This document shows, in pieces, positions 40,907 through 50,814 of a stretch of DNA of 64,000 nucleotides. The DNA is from Pycnococcus provasolii (lineage: Eukaryota > Chlorophyta > Pseudoscourfieldiophyceae > Pseudoscourfieldiales > Pycnococcaceae). The stretch spans positions 930,001-994,000 of the forward strand of contig OW568866.1 of assembly GCA_938743325.2 (NCBI GenBank), written 5' to 3'. The notes below the pieces were generated by a model. The model had not been told where the DNA came from, did no database searches, and saw nothing but the letters and a program-made list of their open reading frames with translations. Position 1 is the stretch's first letter. Every line of letters begins with the position of its first letter. The translations under genes and the position numbers were made by a program.

Positions 40907-40995
40907 GTTAGGGGTTAGGGTTAGGGTTAGGTTGGTTCGGGGTTAGGTGGGGTTAGGGTTAGGTTGGTTCGGGTTAGGGGTTCTGGTTAGGGTTA
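40907..40995 (+). promoter_or_regulatory. Telomere-like tract upstream of the glutaredoxin-like gene
   Basis: Repeated GGTTAGGGTTAGG units interleaved with GGTTGGTTCGGG, ending about 80 bp before the ATG at 41076. Confidence 0.55.
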
Positions 40996-41075
40996 TCATG
41001 CTGTACCGTAATAAGGGAACCAACATCCTCCATTGCAGCTGTCGCTCCGTTGAGATTGTTATTTTATTTCATCAT

Positions 41076-41606
41076 ATGTCGTCCGTGATGGTGTCCGGTC
41101 TTAGGAGTAGGCCACTTATAGACTCCTCCTCCTCCCTTCTTCTTCCTAGGAGTAGGAGTAGGAGGAGAGTTGTTGGATCTCAACAGAGGTGGTCTTTATC
41201 ATCGTCGTCATCATCGTCGTCGTCGCCGGTTTCAGCAGCAGCAGCAGCATCAGAGTCTTTGATTACCGTGAGAGTTTACGCGAAAGAAATCTCAACATCG
41301 CCGAATCATACCAATGTGGATACTACAAACGACTGCCCGCTCTGCGAAGCTCTCGTCAATAAGTGCGAAAAGTTCATGCAAGCTGTTGCATATGACCCGG
41401 CGTCTCGTTTGAACCAAGCCAACCTGGAAATCGTACGCCTGCCAAACGAACACCCAAAGGCTATCAGCACGCCGTTTATCACCATATGCCTCGGAAACTC
41501 GCAAGAGGAAATTCAAGTAGACAGACCGTCACCAAGAGCTTCCGCACAGCAAGTTCAAAGAGTTGTCGAAAAAGCTGTACTTGCTGCTGCTGCTGCACAA
41601 CAATAA
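41076..41606 (+). CDS. Glutaredoxin-like (DUF836) protein, probably organellar
   Basis: 176 residues from ATG at 41076. The first ~65 residues are Ser/Arg-rich (transit peptide, plastid or mitochondrion). The domain opens LITVRVYAKE and has the redox motif CPLC at 88-91, followed by VNKCEKFMQAVAYDPA and a cis-proline-like STPFITI near 132. These are the elements of the small thioredoxin-fold DUF836 family, with a 16-residue insertion before CPLC. The C-terminus is an Ala-rich helix. Likely a thiol-disulfide enzyme; substrate unknown. Confidence 0.7.
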   Translation: MSSVMVSGLRSRPLIDSSSSLLLPRSRSRRRVVGSQQRWSLSSSSSSSSSPVSAAAAASESLITVRVYAKEISTSPNHTNVDTTNDCPLCEALVNKCEKFMQAVAYDPASRLNQANLEIVRLPNEHPKAISTPFITICLGNSQEEIQVDRPSPRASAQQVQRVVEKAVLAAAAAQQ

Positions 41607-41639
41607 ACCATGTATTATGTTACAATCATGATGTAAATA

Positions 41640-43987
41640 CTACAATACGCCGTACTTCTTCCCACCGTACAAACGCGTCTCGCGCGCCGAAGGCATTAAA
41701 CTCGTCTTCATCAGCTTTTGCGTGTCTATGTGATTCACAGTGTACGCAGCCTTGTCGTCGTCAACGACGGAAGATTCCTTCGCGCCATTCGATTCGTCTG
41801 GAAGGCGCTGCCACACGGATAGGCTATCGTACACGCCAGGCCAGCGCCGAATCCAAACCACCTCCACACGTCCAAACGTCTCCGCAAGCTGCCTGCGAAA
41901 TGCAAACGAACCTGTGGCACACTGAGGAACGCGAAGCACGCCATCGTCCTCGTCACCACCACGACCAACGCCACCAACCACCTCCTCCGGATCTCGATAT
42001 CCAAGAGTCCCAGATTCCACCTCGTTGCCAAACTGCCACACGCCGCCAGTCTCCCACTCGCCAACGTAAAACACCATGTCGCCCCTGTATGCATTCAAAG
42101 CATCCAACGCCATGTCGTCGCCATCTCGAGTCGGTGGAGGAGATGGCCAGCAAAGCAGAAGCGCGCGGTCGCTGTGCGAAGCGACGGACGTCGCGGCGTC
42201 GCCTCGCTTCACGTCGAACCAGGACACGTGGTGGAGCTTCGTGCCCATCGGTGGTCCCGTGCCGCCAGCTGATCTCGCGAGAACGTCGCCTCCGGCATTG
42301 GCGTCGAACGCGACGACGTCCACGCCGTAATGCGTCGACAGCAGGTGCGCCCAGTAGCCGGTTCCTGCTCCAACCTCCACCACGCCTTTCAGTCCCGTGC
42401 CGTGCACGTAGTCTGCGATCGCGGCAAGGGAAGCGTGCGTGGGAACGCCGAACGAGTAGTAGCAGCAGAGTGGCATGCGCACGATTACGTTCCACGCGAG
42501 CCATAGACGCGACACACGGCCGCCAACCTCGTCCGCGCATGCGCACATCGCGTCGAGAGCTGCTAGCGCACCCTCGGTGCCACCCTCGGTGCACATTGCA
42601 ATGGACTCCGCCTGTGCCTCCGCGATGCTGGCGGCTGTTGGAGGTGGATCGTCTTCACGCTGTCCAGCTTTATTGTAGTCGCGTCGCGCGAAGCGTGTGG
42701 GCGCCTCTCTCGCGAGCGCGCACACGATCCACTCGTAGTCCAGCACGGGTTCGTCGTCGGGGAGCACCACCTTGGATTCCACCGGATTGCCATCCTGATC
42801 CACGAGCGCGACGGGCTCGCGCGATCTCGGCTGCGTTCGCGAAGGCTGTGCAGGTCCCGCGGATGACGTCGGCTGCTGCACGGCATCCGTGATGTGCTTC
42901 GCCGCAATCACGAAAGCCGCGAGTTGCACGGCACGCATCTCATCGTCGGTAATCTCCTCCTTCTCCACAACCGCCTGCAGCGACTCCGGTTCCAGGTACG
43001 ACGGAATCTGCAGCTCTGCAGGCTTCGAACCTTTGAACACATCCACATCCGGCGCGTTCGTGCCGTCGCCGGAGAGACCTAAGTCGCCCATGGACGCCTG
43101 CATCGCCCGCGTCTCCTGAATACGGTTCGCTATTCGTGCTGCAAGCTGCCTCTGCATTCGAGCGCGCAGATCCACAAGCTGTGGTGGTATCTTCAACGCA
43201 TTCCGCCTCTCATCGTCCTCCTCTTCCTCAGCAACCTCGCGCAATGCCTTTTCCGCATCATCGACAGCCTGACTGGCCTCCTGCCATTCTCCGAGGTTTT
43301 CGAGCGACCTCGCGAGTCTGACGTGCGCCTTGATATTTCTCACATCCCACGCGATCGCCTGCCTTGCGGCGCTGGCAGCCTGCCGCCACTCGCCGAGTTC
43401 TAGGTGGCTTGCGGCGAGGTTGGAAGCTAAGTTGGTTGCGTGCGCGAACATTCCCGCACGCGCGAGCAGGCTGTTAACGAGCGTGGTGTTTTCGTCGCTC
43501 TCCTGGCCTGTGTCCGCTGATGCTGATGTCGATGTCGACGCCTCCGCGGCCATTTTGTGTCTTGCTCTGCACGCCATGACGAGCGGGTCGAGGTCGATTG
43601 CCGCGTCAGGTTCTGTGGTAGCCCTTTTAACTTTTTCGTGAAATTCTTTTGCGGTTTCTCTCGCCTGCGCCTCCTTTTTGTGTTTATTTTTCGCCTTGTA
43701 CGAGTCGGCGAGGTTGACGTAGTCGTTGACGCGTGACTTGAGCAGTTCCAATTTCGCTTCTCTCTGTTCCTTAGTGGTTGTTGCGACGAGGTGTTTCGCG
43801 TGTTCGATGGCGAGTCGCGCACGGAGTAGCGTATCTGATCCTCTGAAGTATTCGTGTATTTGCGAAGCCATTGTGTCCAAAGCGTCGACGTATACGTGAG
43901 AAGCTTTCTTATACTGAGAAGCCGTAAACAAAAGGTTGCCTTGTTTTTTCTTTTCATTTAGTAATGAACTTACTACTACTACTACTG

Positions 43988-44019
<32 letters not shown>

Positions 44020-44072
44020 AAGGGAGGAGTAGAAGCACCGGCGTCAGCGGCGTGCGCCATGTTGACGGACAT
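41640..44072 (-). CDS. TPR protein fused to a SAM-dependent methyltransferase-like domain
   Basis: 810 residues. An N-terminal Ser/Val-rich segment and helical region with TPR-like units (about 30-110 and 205-290, e.g. NLASNLAASHLELGEWRQAA and AHVRLARSLENLGEWQEASQ) come first. A low-complexity linker follows, then from about 470 a domain with the Rossmann motif I VVEVGAGTGYWAHLLS near 560, VVAFDAN as motif-I partner strand, ALLLCWPSPP and FYVGEWETG. The last block resembles a little-studied algal/oomycete group in which this domain occurs alone. Function unknown; the TPRs suggest a docked protein substrate. 3' end converges on the glutaredoxin-like gene, 33 bp apart. Confidence 0.7.
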
Positions 44073-44772
44073 GACGTTGTTTGTGGCCGAAGAATGTTTC
44101 CGAAGAAACGGGCGATGAAACGTATTTCCGATCGAAGGTTCCTTTGAGGGAACCTCTTATTAGGGGTTAGAAAAAAGAAAAAGAAAAAGAAGAATCCAGT
44201 TCATCCAGTTCGGGGTTGGCGTGCACGGCCAACGTTGAAGGGTAGGCGATGGGCGGTAGGAAGGGGGAGATTGGAGTTTGACCACTTAAGGGGAGATAAC
44301 AACACCGGTCACCCTCCACTGCACTCCCTCCACTCCCCTCCCTCAAAACACTCCACCGGTCAGGCGGTCACCCCTTGCACCGAAGAGGCTCATAAGAACT
44401 ACATAGGTCAACTGTTCTCGTCAACTACTGTAAACTTACTCGACCACGCCATACAGTGATACAGGTAAAGGTTTTAGGAAGGAGGTCGCCCTAATGGACT
44501 AACCTTAAGGTTAAGGTTACATCCCAGTGTTTCAGTGTTTGGGTTTTTGCATCGCACCTCGCACCTCAGGGGCACCCCTCCAGGTGGGTCTGGTTCGTCC
44601 GATACATACCCGGTAAACCTTTCCAGCTGACATTATTACTGTATTGGGTTCCTTAAGCTGTTCTCGCTGTTTCTTAAGGTTCTTAAGGTTCTTACCTTAA
44701 GGTTTCCAGGGTGTGGTTCCTGCAGGTGGTTATATGCGCAGTTTCTTTCTCTAGGGCTCATATTATATAAAT
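44073..44772. promoter_or_regulatory. Divergent intergenic region with CTTAAG cluster
   Basis: Between the TPR-methyltransferase (-) and the coiled-coil gene (+). By eye six CTTAAG palindromes occur at about 44285, 44503 and 44651-44700 (four in 50 bp), plus a TTAGGGGTTAG near 44160. Short AT-rich stretch TATTATATAAATATG directly precedes the coiled-coil ATG at 44773 and could be a TATA/initiator region. No gene found. Confidence 0.5.
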
Positions 44773-46446
44773 ATGTCTCATAATAATAATAATAATAATA
44801 ACAATAGTAGTCATCGGTTGCGTGCCGGGTCGGGGGGACACACAAGTGGAACGTCGCGCACGTCGTTAGGCCCTTACGGGGGGCTGCTGTACAGAAGCAC
44901 GCCGCCAGTCACCGCGCGCTCGGACGGACAGTCCATCGTTACCGTGTCCGGCGGCGACTGGTCGTATATGCAGGAGTCCGAAGGAAACTATGCAAATTCC
45001 AGGATGCGAAACGCGGGGCAGCAAAACATCAACCACTCCGTTGACTCCTCGTCTTCGGAACCTCTTCTCGACCCCGCGATGGAACGCGCCATACTCGCGG
45101 CGGGATACGAGGCTGCGAACATGAACATGCAAGACAATGGAGGAGGAGGAGGAGGAGGAGGGTACGAAGTCGACGCGTACGAAGCCTCTCAAGCGGGACT
45201 CGCTCACGCAGACGCCGTCGCGCTCGTTTACCAGCTGCAGACGAGAGTGAGGGAACTCACCGCGGAACTTGCAAACGCGCACGACCTCAGGCAAGGTGAC
45301 GCGAGGGACTGCCAGAAACTTGTTGACGCCGCGGAGGAGAAGCAGCGCATGGTTGCGCAGAAACTCGCGCAGGAGAGAGAATCGCACTCGCAGACGCGGG
45401 CGGCTAATAAAACGCTCGCCGACGACGGACGGGCCATGAACGACAGGTTCAAGAAAATGCAGAATCTCTACAGAAAAGAACGCGTTGCCAGGGCGCTCTC
45501 GTGGGCAAGGGTTGGCCAGCAGAACATGGCGCTGCAGAAGCTGAGAAAGGAGGAGACGAAGTTAAACAAAAAGCTCCAAGACGAGAAACGAAGAAGAGAG
45601 GTGAGCGACGTCGAGAGAGAGGCTATGGCAAGTCGCATCGAGCCGCTCATGCAGCGCAACCTCGACATGACGTACCGCATCAGCCTGTACTCCGAGCGCG
45701 GCGACGACGCGGGCTCGCAGATCGCTCTGCTCGGACGAGAGCTGCAGGCGGAGCGGCACTTCGCCGAACGCCTGTCGAAGCAGTCGTTCGACTCTGCGCA
45801 GGAGCGAGCCATCGCGCTCGAGGATGCGGCGAGAAGGCAGCTGCAGGTTGAGGAACTGTACGACGAGACGCGCGAGCTCACGGCAACGTTGCACGACACG
45901 GAGGATCGCAACGATGACCTCACACAGCGCCTCGAGGCTTCCGAGGCGCGGTGCGAGCAGCTCACGCACGACCTGGAGTGGACCACCGAAGAGCTGACGA
46001 GAGAGCGTGAGGCGCATGCCGAATGCCGCGCACGCCTCGAGGCGACGGAGCGCGCACTGTCAACGCTACGTCAACAGCACGATGCGCTGGTGACGAATTA
46101 CGAAATCCTTAGCGAGGAGCATGCTAAACTGCAGGCGCTCGTTGAGAGCCAGCGCAAGGAGCTCGTGACATTCCGCAAGCACACGCCTCTGCTTCGCTCG
46201 GCGCTCACGAAGAGCACGTACGCGCGTCTCGAGCACTCGAAGCACAAGCGCGAGGGTGAGATTCGAGCAATGCTTGACACGGTGCGAGACTTGCCAATCC
46301 CAAGCCGCTGGGTACCTCACCCGCCAGAAAAGGGACGCGAGTCATTTCCAGCGCCGCGTGATATGCGAGTCGCTCTGACGAATGCGCTAGGCGGCGACGA
46401 CGGCGACAAAAGCCTTTCCCACAGAGGCGCCAAAACTGCACGGTAA
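44773..46446 (+). CDS. Coiled-coil protein of unknown function
   Basis: 557 residues. A short Asn run (AAT repeat) opens a Ser/Gly-rich disordered N-terminus. From about 150 to 490 the sequence is an almost unbroken heptad-like coiled coil (LVYQLQTRVRELTAELANA, QKLAQERESHSQTRA, ERALSTLRQQHDALVTNYEI). A short globular tail (IPSRWVPHPPEKGRESFPAP) ends it. Such proteins are often centrosomal, basal-body or ciliary; here that is only an inference. No intron. Its stop is about 100 bp from the stop of the converging oxygenase gene. Confidence 0.75.
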   Translation: MSHNNNNNNNNSSHRLRAGSGGHTSGTSRTSLGPYGGLLYRSTPPVTARSDGQSIVTVSGGDWSYMQESEGNYANSRMRNAGQQNINHSVDSSSSEPLLDPAMERAILAAGYEAANMNMQDNGGGGGGGGYEVDAYEASQAGLAHADAVALVYQLQTRVRELTAELANAHDLRQGDARDCQKLVDAAEEKQRMVAQKLAQERESHSQTRAANKTLADDGRAMNDRFKKMQNLYRKERVARALSWARVGQQNMALQKLRKEETKLNKKLQDEKRRREVSDVEREAMASRIEPLMQRNLDMTYRISLYSERGDDAGSQIALLGRELQAERHFAERLSKQSFDSAQERAIALEDAARRQLQVEELYDETRELTATLHDTEDRNDDLTQRLEASEARCEQLTHDLEWTTEELTREREAHAECRARLEATERALSTLRQQHDALVTNYEILSEEHAKLQALVESQRKELVTFRKHTPLLRSALTKSTYARLEHSKHKREGEIRAMLDTVRDLPIPSRWVPHPPEKGRESFPAPRDMRVALTNALGGDDGDKSLSHRGAKTAR

Positions 46447-46546
46447 CGCACATTTCCTTTTTTCTCCAAACCAGAAAAGAATCACAAATTGTTTCTAAAG
46501 AAATGGTTTCTTGAGCGTTACACAAACCTGAAGACGACCAAGTTTT

Positions 46547-47797
46547 TCAGCAGCGCGACAGCCGTCCAAGTTTTTCGTTTGAACGCACGAATGCCTGCAG
46601 CGTGTCTCGGCTCTTCACCGCCGTCATGTTCGCCTCAAGAACGCCATGCCAGCTTCGCTCGCAGGGCACGAACGCGAACGCGACGTTCGGCACGTACGCC
46701 GCAGCCTTGGCAATGTCGAAGTGCTTCCACTCCTGGTACGCCTGGTTTTTCTTCACGCTCCCCTTCTGCCGCAGCGCCACCGTTCCTATGAACGGGTTCT
46801 CCGCAGTCTCCGGGAGGTAGTACAGCGTCGTGACGTACTTGTTGGGCGTGTCCCGGTGCGGCCTAATGTTGTATCCAGTCAAGTCGCGCGTCAAGTCCAT
46901 GCTGTAGTACAGCTTCTTGTTGCTTCTGCTGCCGATTCGCTTCTTCAGCGTGCTCTGGAAGAGTGACAGCCACGCGTCCAGTATCTTGGCACCTCCCATG
47001 TACTTCGAGAACTCGTTCCAGAATTTGAGGTTTGCGAGCGCCTTCACCGCCGTCGAGCGCTTGTTCGATGTGCTGAACGGCCCCTTGTCGTCCCGCAGCG
47101 GTATGGAAAACCGAGGTTTCTTCTGCGTTCGCCTGTAGATGCCCGCCAAGTGGGCAGCGTCGTCTCCGCCGGGCATGAAGCGCCGAATGCACGCGTACAC
47201 GTTCGTGGGGTATACGTCCGTGACGTAGACGTGCGGGTAAGGGTTCGTCGACACTTTCGCGCTCCTGATTCTTTGCGCGGTGTAATCAGCATCCTTCGCG
47301 GTGACGGAGCAGGCGGTGCTGTTGACGTCGTACGTTCCGTTCATCGACGCGAGCGTCGCCTGAACAGCTTGTGCGACGAGTTCCTGTGATGGCAGGGCGT
47401 CGTCTGCGCTCGTTCGTTCGCCGACTCCGACGTGCAGGTCCTCCTCCTCGCCGAGTCGTTCGCTTCCGCGGCTTGCGAAGCTTCTCAAGCTATTGATACC
47501 TGACCAGAAGACGGACGAGACGGACGGCGTTGGTTCCGGCTGTTGGTTGTCGCCCTCGTCTCGCGCGTCGGCGTCGCCGTCGCCGTCGCCTCCTCTGTCG
47601 TCGTCCGTATCGTCTATCGCCTGTGACGAGTCTTCATCAGGTGCAAGCATGCAGTCGTCGGACGTGCATCCAATTTCCTCCTTGCCCTCTGTATCTGTAG
47701 TCAAGGCCGCAGTTATGCAAATAACAAGCAAAAAACACACACCAACAACCCAACAGGAGTTTCGACTTAAGCTTCTTCTTCGACTTAAGGCCACCAT
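46547..47797 (-). CDS. Membrane-anchored 2-oxoglutarate/Fe(II) oxygenase-like protein
   Basis: 416 residues. An N-terminal signal anchor (about 13-33, CWVVGVCFLLVICITAAL) and an acidic, low-complexity stem suggest a type II Golgi/ER protein. The catalytic-like domain has YNIRPHRDTPNKYVTTLYYLP near 305-325 (HxD iron ligands), NPFIGTVALRQ, and FVPCERSWHGV near 380-388 (distal His), followed by a possible 2OG-binding Arg (KSRDTLQAF). This order is that of a jelly-roll dioxygenase. A hydroxylase acting on glycoproteins, lipids or soluble metabolites is possible; the substrate cannot be told. Confidence 0.68.
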   Translation of the reverse strand: MVALSRRRSLSRNSCWVVGVCFLLVICITAALTTDTEGKEEIGCTSDDCMLAPDEDSSQAIDDTDDDRGGDGDGDADARDEGDNQQPEPTPSVSSVFWSGINSLRSFASRGSERLGEEEDLHVGVGERTSADDALPSQELVAQAVQATLASMNGTYDVNSTACSVTAKDADYTAQRIRSAKVSTNPYPHVYVTDVYPTNVYACIRRFMPGGDDAAHLAGIYRRTQKKPRFSIPLRDDKGPFSTSNKRSTAVKALANLKFWNEFSKYMGGAKILDAWLSLFQSTLKKRIGSRSNKKLYYSMDLTRDLTGYNIRPHRDTPNKYVTTLYYLPETAENPFIGTVALRQKGSVKKNQAYQEWKHFDIAKAAAYVPNVAFAFVPCERSWHGVLEANMTAVKSRDTLQAFVRSNEKLGRLSRC

Positions 47798-48214
47798 CTA
47801 TTATGACTTTGAGACGAACTCTTATGTAAGGTAGTTGCCAATGCCCCAAAGATGTTTGTTTGTTTGTTTGTTTGTTTGTTTGTTTGTTTGTGGTTGGTTG
47901 GTTGGTTAATGGGATCGCCACAAGCACAAACAAATACTTCTTAAGGTAAGTAGTGCGCGTCCTAATCCCACCCGACGAGAAAAAGGTGACGGCCGGCCCG
48001 GGGGGGGAATGGTTCTTAAGGGCCTGATGAAACCTTTAATTAAGCGGATGAACTCAACGCCCCAATTGGTTGATGGCGTCGTCCCATGTCGTCATCAAGT
48101 CATAATGTCGCGGCCTCATAATGAACCAAAGTAACATACCTCGTACAGTAAAAACGTTTTAGTAACATAAGTAGTTAACAAAGTGCAACAAACAACTACA
48201 GTCGAGTACTCGAG
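47798..48214. promoter_or_regulatory. Intergenic region with TTTG microsatellite and CTTAAG sites
   Basis: (TTTG)n at about 47850-47890, then GGTTGGTTGGTT, two CTTAAG palindromes near 47938 and 48015, and a G-run near 48000. Upstream of the oxygenase gene and downstream of DGAT2 (both minus strand). No gene. Confidence 0.5.
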
Positions 48215-49363
48215 TTACTCGACGCGCAGAGACTCGACGCGATTGAAGCTTACGGAGCGCTTATACCTGTTGTACAGGTCAATCAAGGCGCGCATGTACG
48301 CCGCGTGCAAGTCGTCAATCTCCTCCTGCGTAATGTTCTTAGGGTCACGAGGCGCACGCGGCTTGATGGGCTCACCGACGACGACAAATATGGGTTCCTG
48401 GTACGGCAAGAGACCCGTGATGCCAGTGCCGTGGAAAAGCGGTACCGTGAACGACAGGTAGCGCTTGATGGTCTTCTGCACGCTCTCCACAAAAGAGCTC
48501 GCCTTTGAAATGTCAAAGACGTCGTTTTCACCAAAGCCAAACACCGGAACGAGGCACGCGCCAGTCTGAAGTGCAACCTTCGCGAATCCCTTGCGATGTT
48601 TCAGTGTGAGCTGGTACGTACCTGGCTTTGCTTGGAGCGACTCCGCCGCGCCGCCCGTGACGATGCAAACGGCGGCGCCAGGTCCCGTCGCGAGGTGGTT
48701 GACGATGCTCGTCTTGGAGACGGAGCAGATACCAAGCGACAACAGCAGTTCCCTCGTGAAGGGCAGCTTGAAGTTGAACGCGAGCGTCAAAAGTCGTAGG
48801 TTAATGCCGGGAAAGAGCGCGGGAAAGTCGAGCGCGTTCGTCGCGAACGACAGGAACGCGCCAAACGAGATGACTCCGTGCGGGTGGTAGCAAAAAATGT
48901 ACTTCTGCGCTTTGTCGAATTCCTCGCCTTCGCGGTGCAATTTCACGGGAAAGTAGCTTGCGATGGATTTCCACAGGTTGAGGTTTTTCATCCACTGTAT
49001 GGGCCGTCCGCTCCTTTCCGGCGTGTTTCGGTCGATGAAGAGCACCCACCCGACGTACGGCCAGAAGAGCAGCGGTAGGACGAACGGCCCAACGACAATC
49101 GAACACAGCAGAGAGCTGAAAAGCACTAAATAGAGCACGCGGAACGACCACGTCGCATCTGAAGGTCGCGGTTTCCACCGCATCGACGCGTACGTGACGG
49201 TCGCATCGACACCTGCATCACCGCCCGCAGAGTTTTCGCGGGAGAGCACGGACGACTCCTTGAACGCGGAGAGCACCGTGCGAACATCCGTGGGATCCAC
49301 CGAGGACTCGTGCCCGGGGGGGAGGGAGGCATCATTGTCGTCCGAGGCGTTTGAGGCGGACAT
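48215..49363 (-). CDS. DGAT2: Type 2 diacylglycerol O-acyltransferase
   Basis: 382 residues from ATG at 49363; the frame stays open upstream without ATG. It makes triacylglycerol from diacylglycerol and acyl-CoA in the ER. An N-terminal acidic/Ser region is followed by a hydrophobic hairpin (about 75-110, LVLFSSLLCSIVVGPFVLPLLF). The DGAT2 set is complete: YIFCYHPHGVISFG near 155-168 (catalytic His motif), the PGxxxR-like LFPGINLRLL, GGAAESLQAKPGTYQL, RKGFAKVALQTGACLVPVFGFGEND, and the C-terminal VVVGEPI...ITQEEIDDLHAAYMRAL. Microalgae often have several DGAT2 copies; this is one. Confidence 0.95.
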   Translation of the reverse strand: MSASNASDDNDASLPPGHESSVDPTDVRTVLSAFKESSVLSRENSAGGDAGVDATVTYASMRWKPRPSDATWSFRVLYLVLFSSLLCSIVVGPFVLPLLFWPYVGWVLFIDRNTPERSGRPIQWMKNLNLWKSIASYFPVKLHREGEEFDKAQKYIFCYHPHGVISFGAFLSFATNALDFPALFPGINLRLLTLAFNFKLPFTRELLLSLGICSVSKTSIVNHLATGPGAAVCIVTGGAAESLQAKPGTYQLTLKHRKGFAKVALQTGACLVPVFGFGENDVFDISKASSFVESVQKTIKRYLSFTVPLFHGTGITGLLPYQEPIFVVVGEPIKPRAPRDPKNITQEEIDDLHAAYMRALIDLYNRYKRSVSFNRVESLRVE

Positions 49364-49609
49364 GACGGACAACGAGGGAACGGGAACGAGGGAGGGGGGG
49401 GGGGGGAGGAGAATACTTCTACGGATAGGAGATTTTCTCGGACTCGGAGGGGGGGAACTGGCAGGGAACTGGGACGGGCCGCGCGGGATTAGGGGTTGGG
49501 TGGGTGGGTTGGTTGGTTGGTTTCGCACGTATGGCGGACGGAGTATCGGCTTAGTATCGTAGGTAGTACTACGGTACTGTAGCAGTGATAGCTATTCCTT
49601 CTGACTGTA

Positions 49610-50780
49610 TTACACGCGCGCGCGGTTCTTCGCCTTCTTCGGAGGCTGGAACCCGCGACTCTTCGGGTCCACCGGAAATCCCTTCGGCGTGCCGCCGTAC
49701 GCGAGCCACCAGCGGTTGTGCGGGCGACGTCCCACGCCCATCTTGACGCCGGCAGCCTCCATGCCCCGCCGCATGCGCGCGCGACGAACCTCGATGCGGT
49801 GCACCTTGTTACGGCGTGCCTTCTCAAGGGCTGGCGTGATCATCGAGCCGCGCACGTCGACGCGGGTTTCGGAATAGAGCGGGTTCTTCATCGCATACCT
49901 CTTCTGGTTCTTGGACAGCGCGAGCATGCTCATCTTTGCAACCTCCGGGTCCGAAGGAGGGTCAGGAAAGATCCCAAAGCCGGTGTGAGGTCGGCTCATG
50001 CGCGTGACGTATCCTCTCTCGAGCATGCGCCGTCCGCTCCTGCGCTCCTCCTCCGCCGCAAGCCTCACCTGGCCCATCCACTGCGCCGTCTCGCGCATCC
50101 AAGACAGGTAGTCCTCTGCAGGATCTCCGCAGTACGTCACCTTGAACGCTTCGGCAAACGGCGTTTCCGTCGGCCCGTCCGCCGCCTTTCTCTCGAAGAA
50201 CTCGTGCGGGTGTGGCCTTGGAAGCACGCTCCCGCTCGACGCACGCCCAACGGTGACGCGTACTCTCCTATTTGTTTCCGGGCTGCGAACCACCTTTATC
50301 CTGACGGGTCGGTTCGTGACGGGGTCGATGTGGTTCACCAGGCTTCTGTGAATGGGCATAGGCTGCATGTACGACTCCTGCTCACCCGTGATGCCTATAT
50401 GGGTAGAATTAGAATTCGTTTGTTTGTGAGTACGATCTTTTGTTCGCCACAGATCAGCAAAGCAAGTTAGCGGTACGTGTACGTACCCACTCTGTGTTTT
50501 TTCCTGAGGTTGACCCCTTCAATGACGACGGACGATATTTTGCGCATGACTTTGGCGACGATTCCCGTCTTTCCCTTGAGTTTTCCGCACACGACGCCGA
50601 CGTGGTCGCCACGCACGACGGTCCACTTATTTTCGGGGATTCTGTTTTTCACCAAGTTGTATGCGTGCCTGACCCCAATTTTGTCCGGCCATATGCCCGT
50701 TATGTACCACGGCTTCAACGGTCCACCCGGCCTCGAAGGCTTCTTGTGAAACTGCTTCTTAATTACCTTATGGGGAGTCT

Positions 50781-50812
<32 letters not shown>

Positions 50813-50814
50813 AT
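49610..50814 (-). CDS. Mitochondrial ribosomal protein uL24m, two exons
   Basis: Exon 1 is 50814-50487 and exon 2 is 50394-49610. The 92-bp intron (GTACGT...CATATAG) is phase 1 and the product is about 370 residues. Exon 1 has a poly-Ser start, then PGGPLKPWYITGI, and the KOW motif KWTVVRGDHVGVVCGKLKG...GIVAKVMRK, running to NLRKKHRVG. Exon 2 continues as uL24 does: GITGEQESYMQPMPIHRSLV, HIDPVTNRPVRIKV, RRVRVTVGRASSGSVLPRP, then a long basic extension. The KOW and 'DPVTNRPVRI' blocks are typical of L24; the extension and lack of plastid-like transit sequence favour the mitochondrial protein. The joined reading removes two apparently separate genes. Confidence 0.85.

Noticed and set aside
49610-50814. 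Two separate genes (a short KOW protein and a 252-residue protein)
   Set aside because: A phase-1 intron with good splice sites joins them into one uL24m reading frame that matches the family on both sides of the junction.
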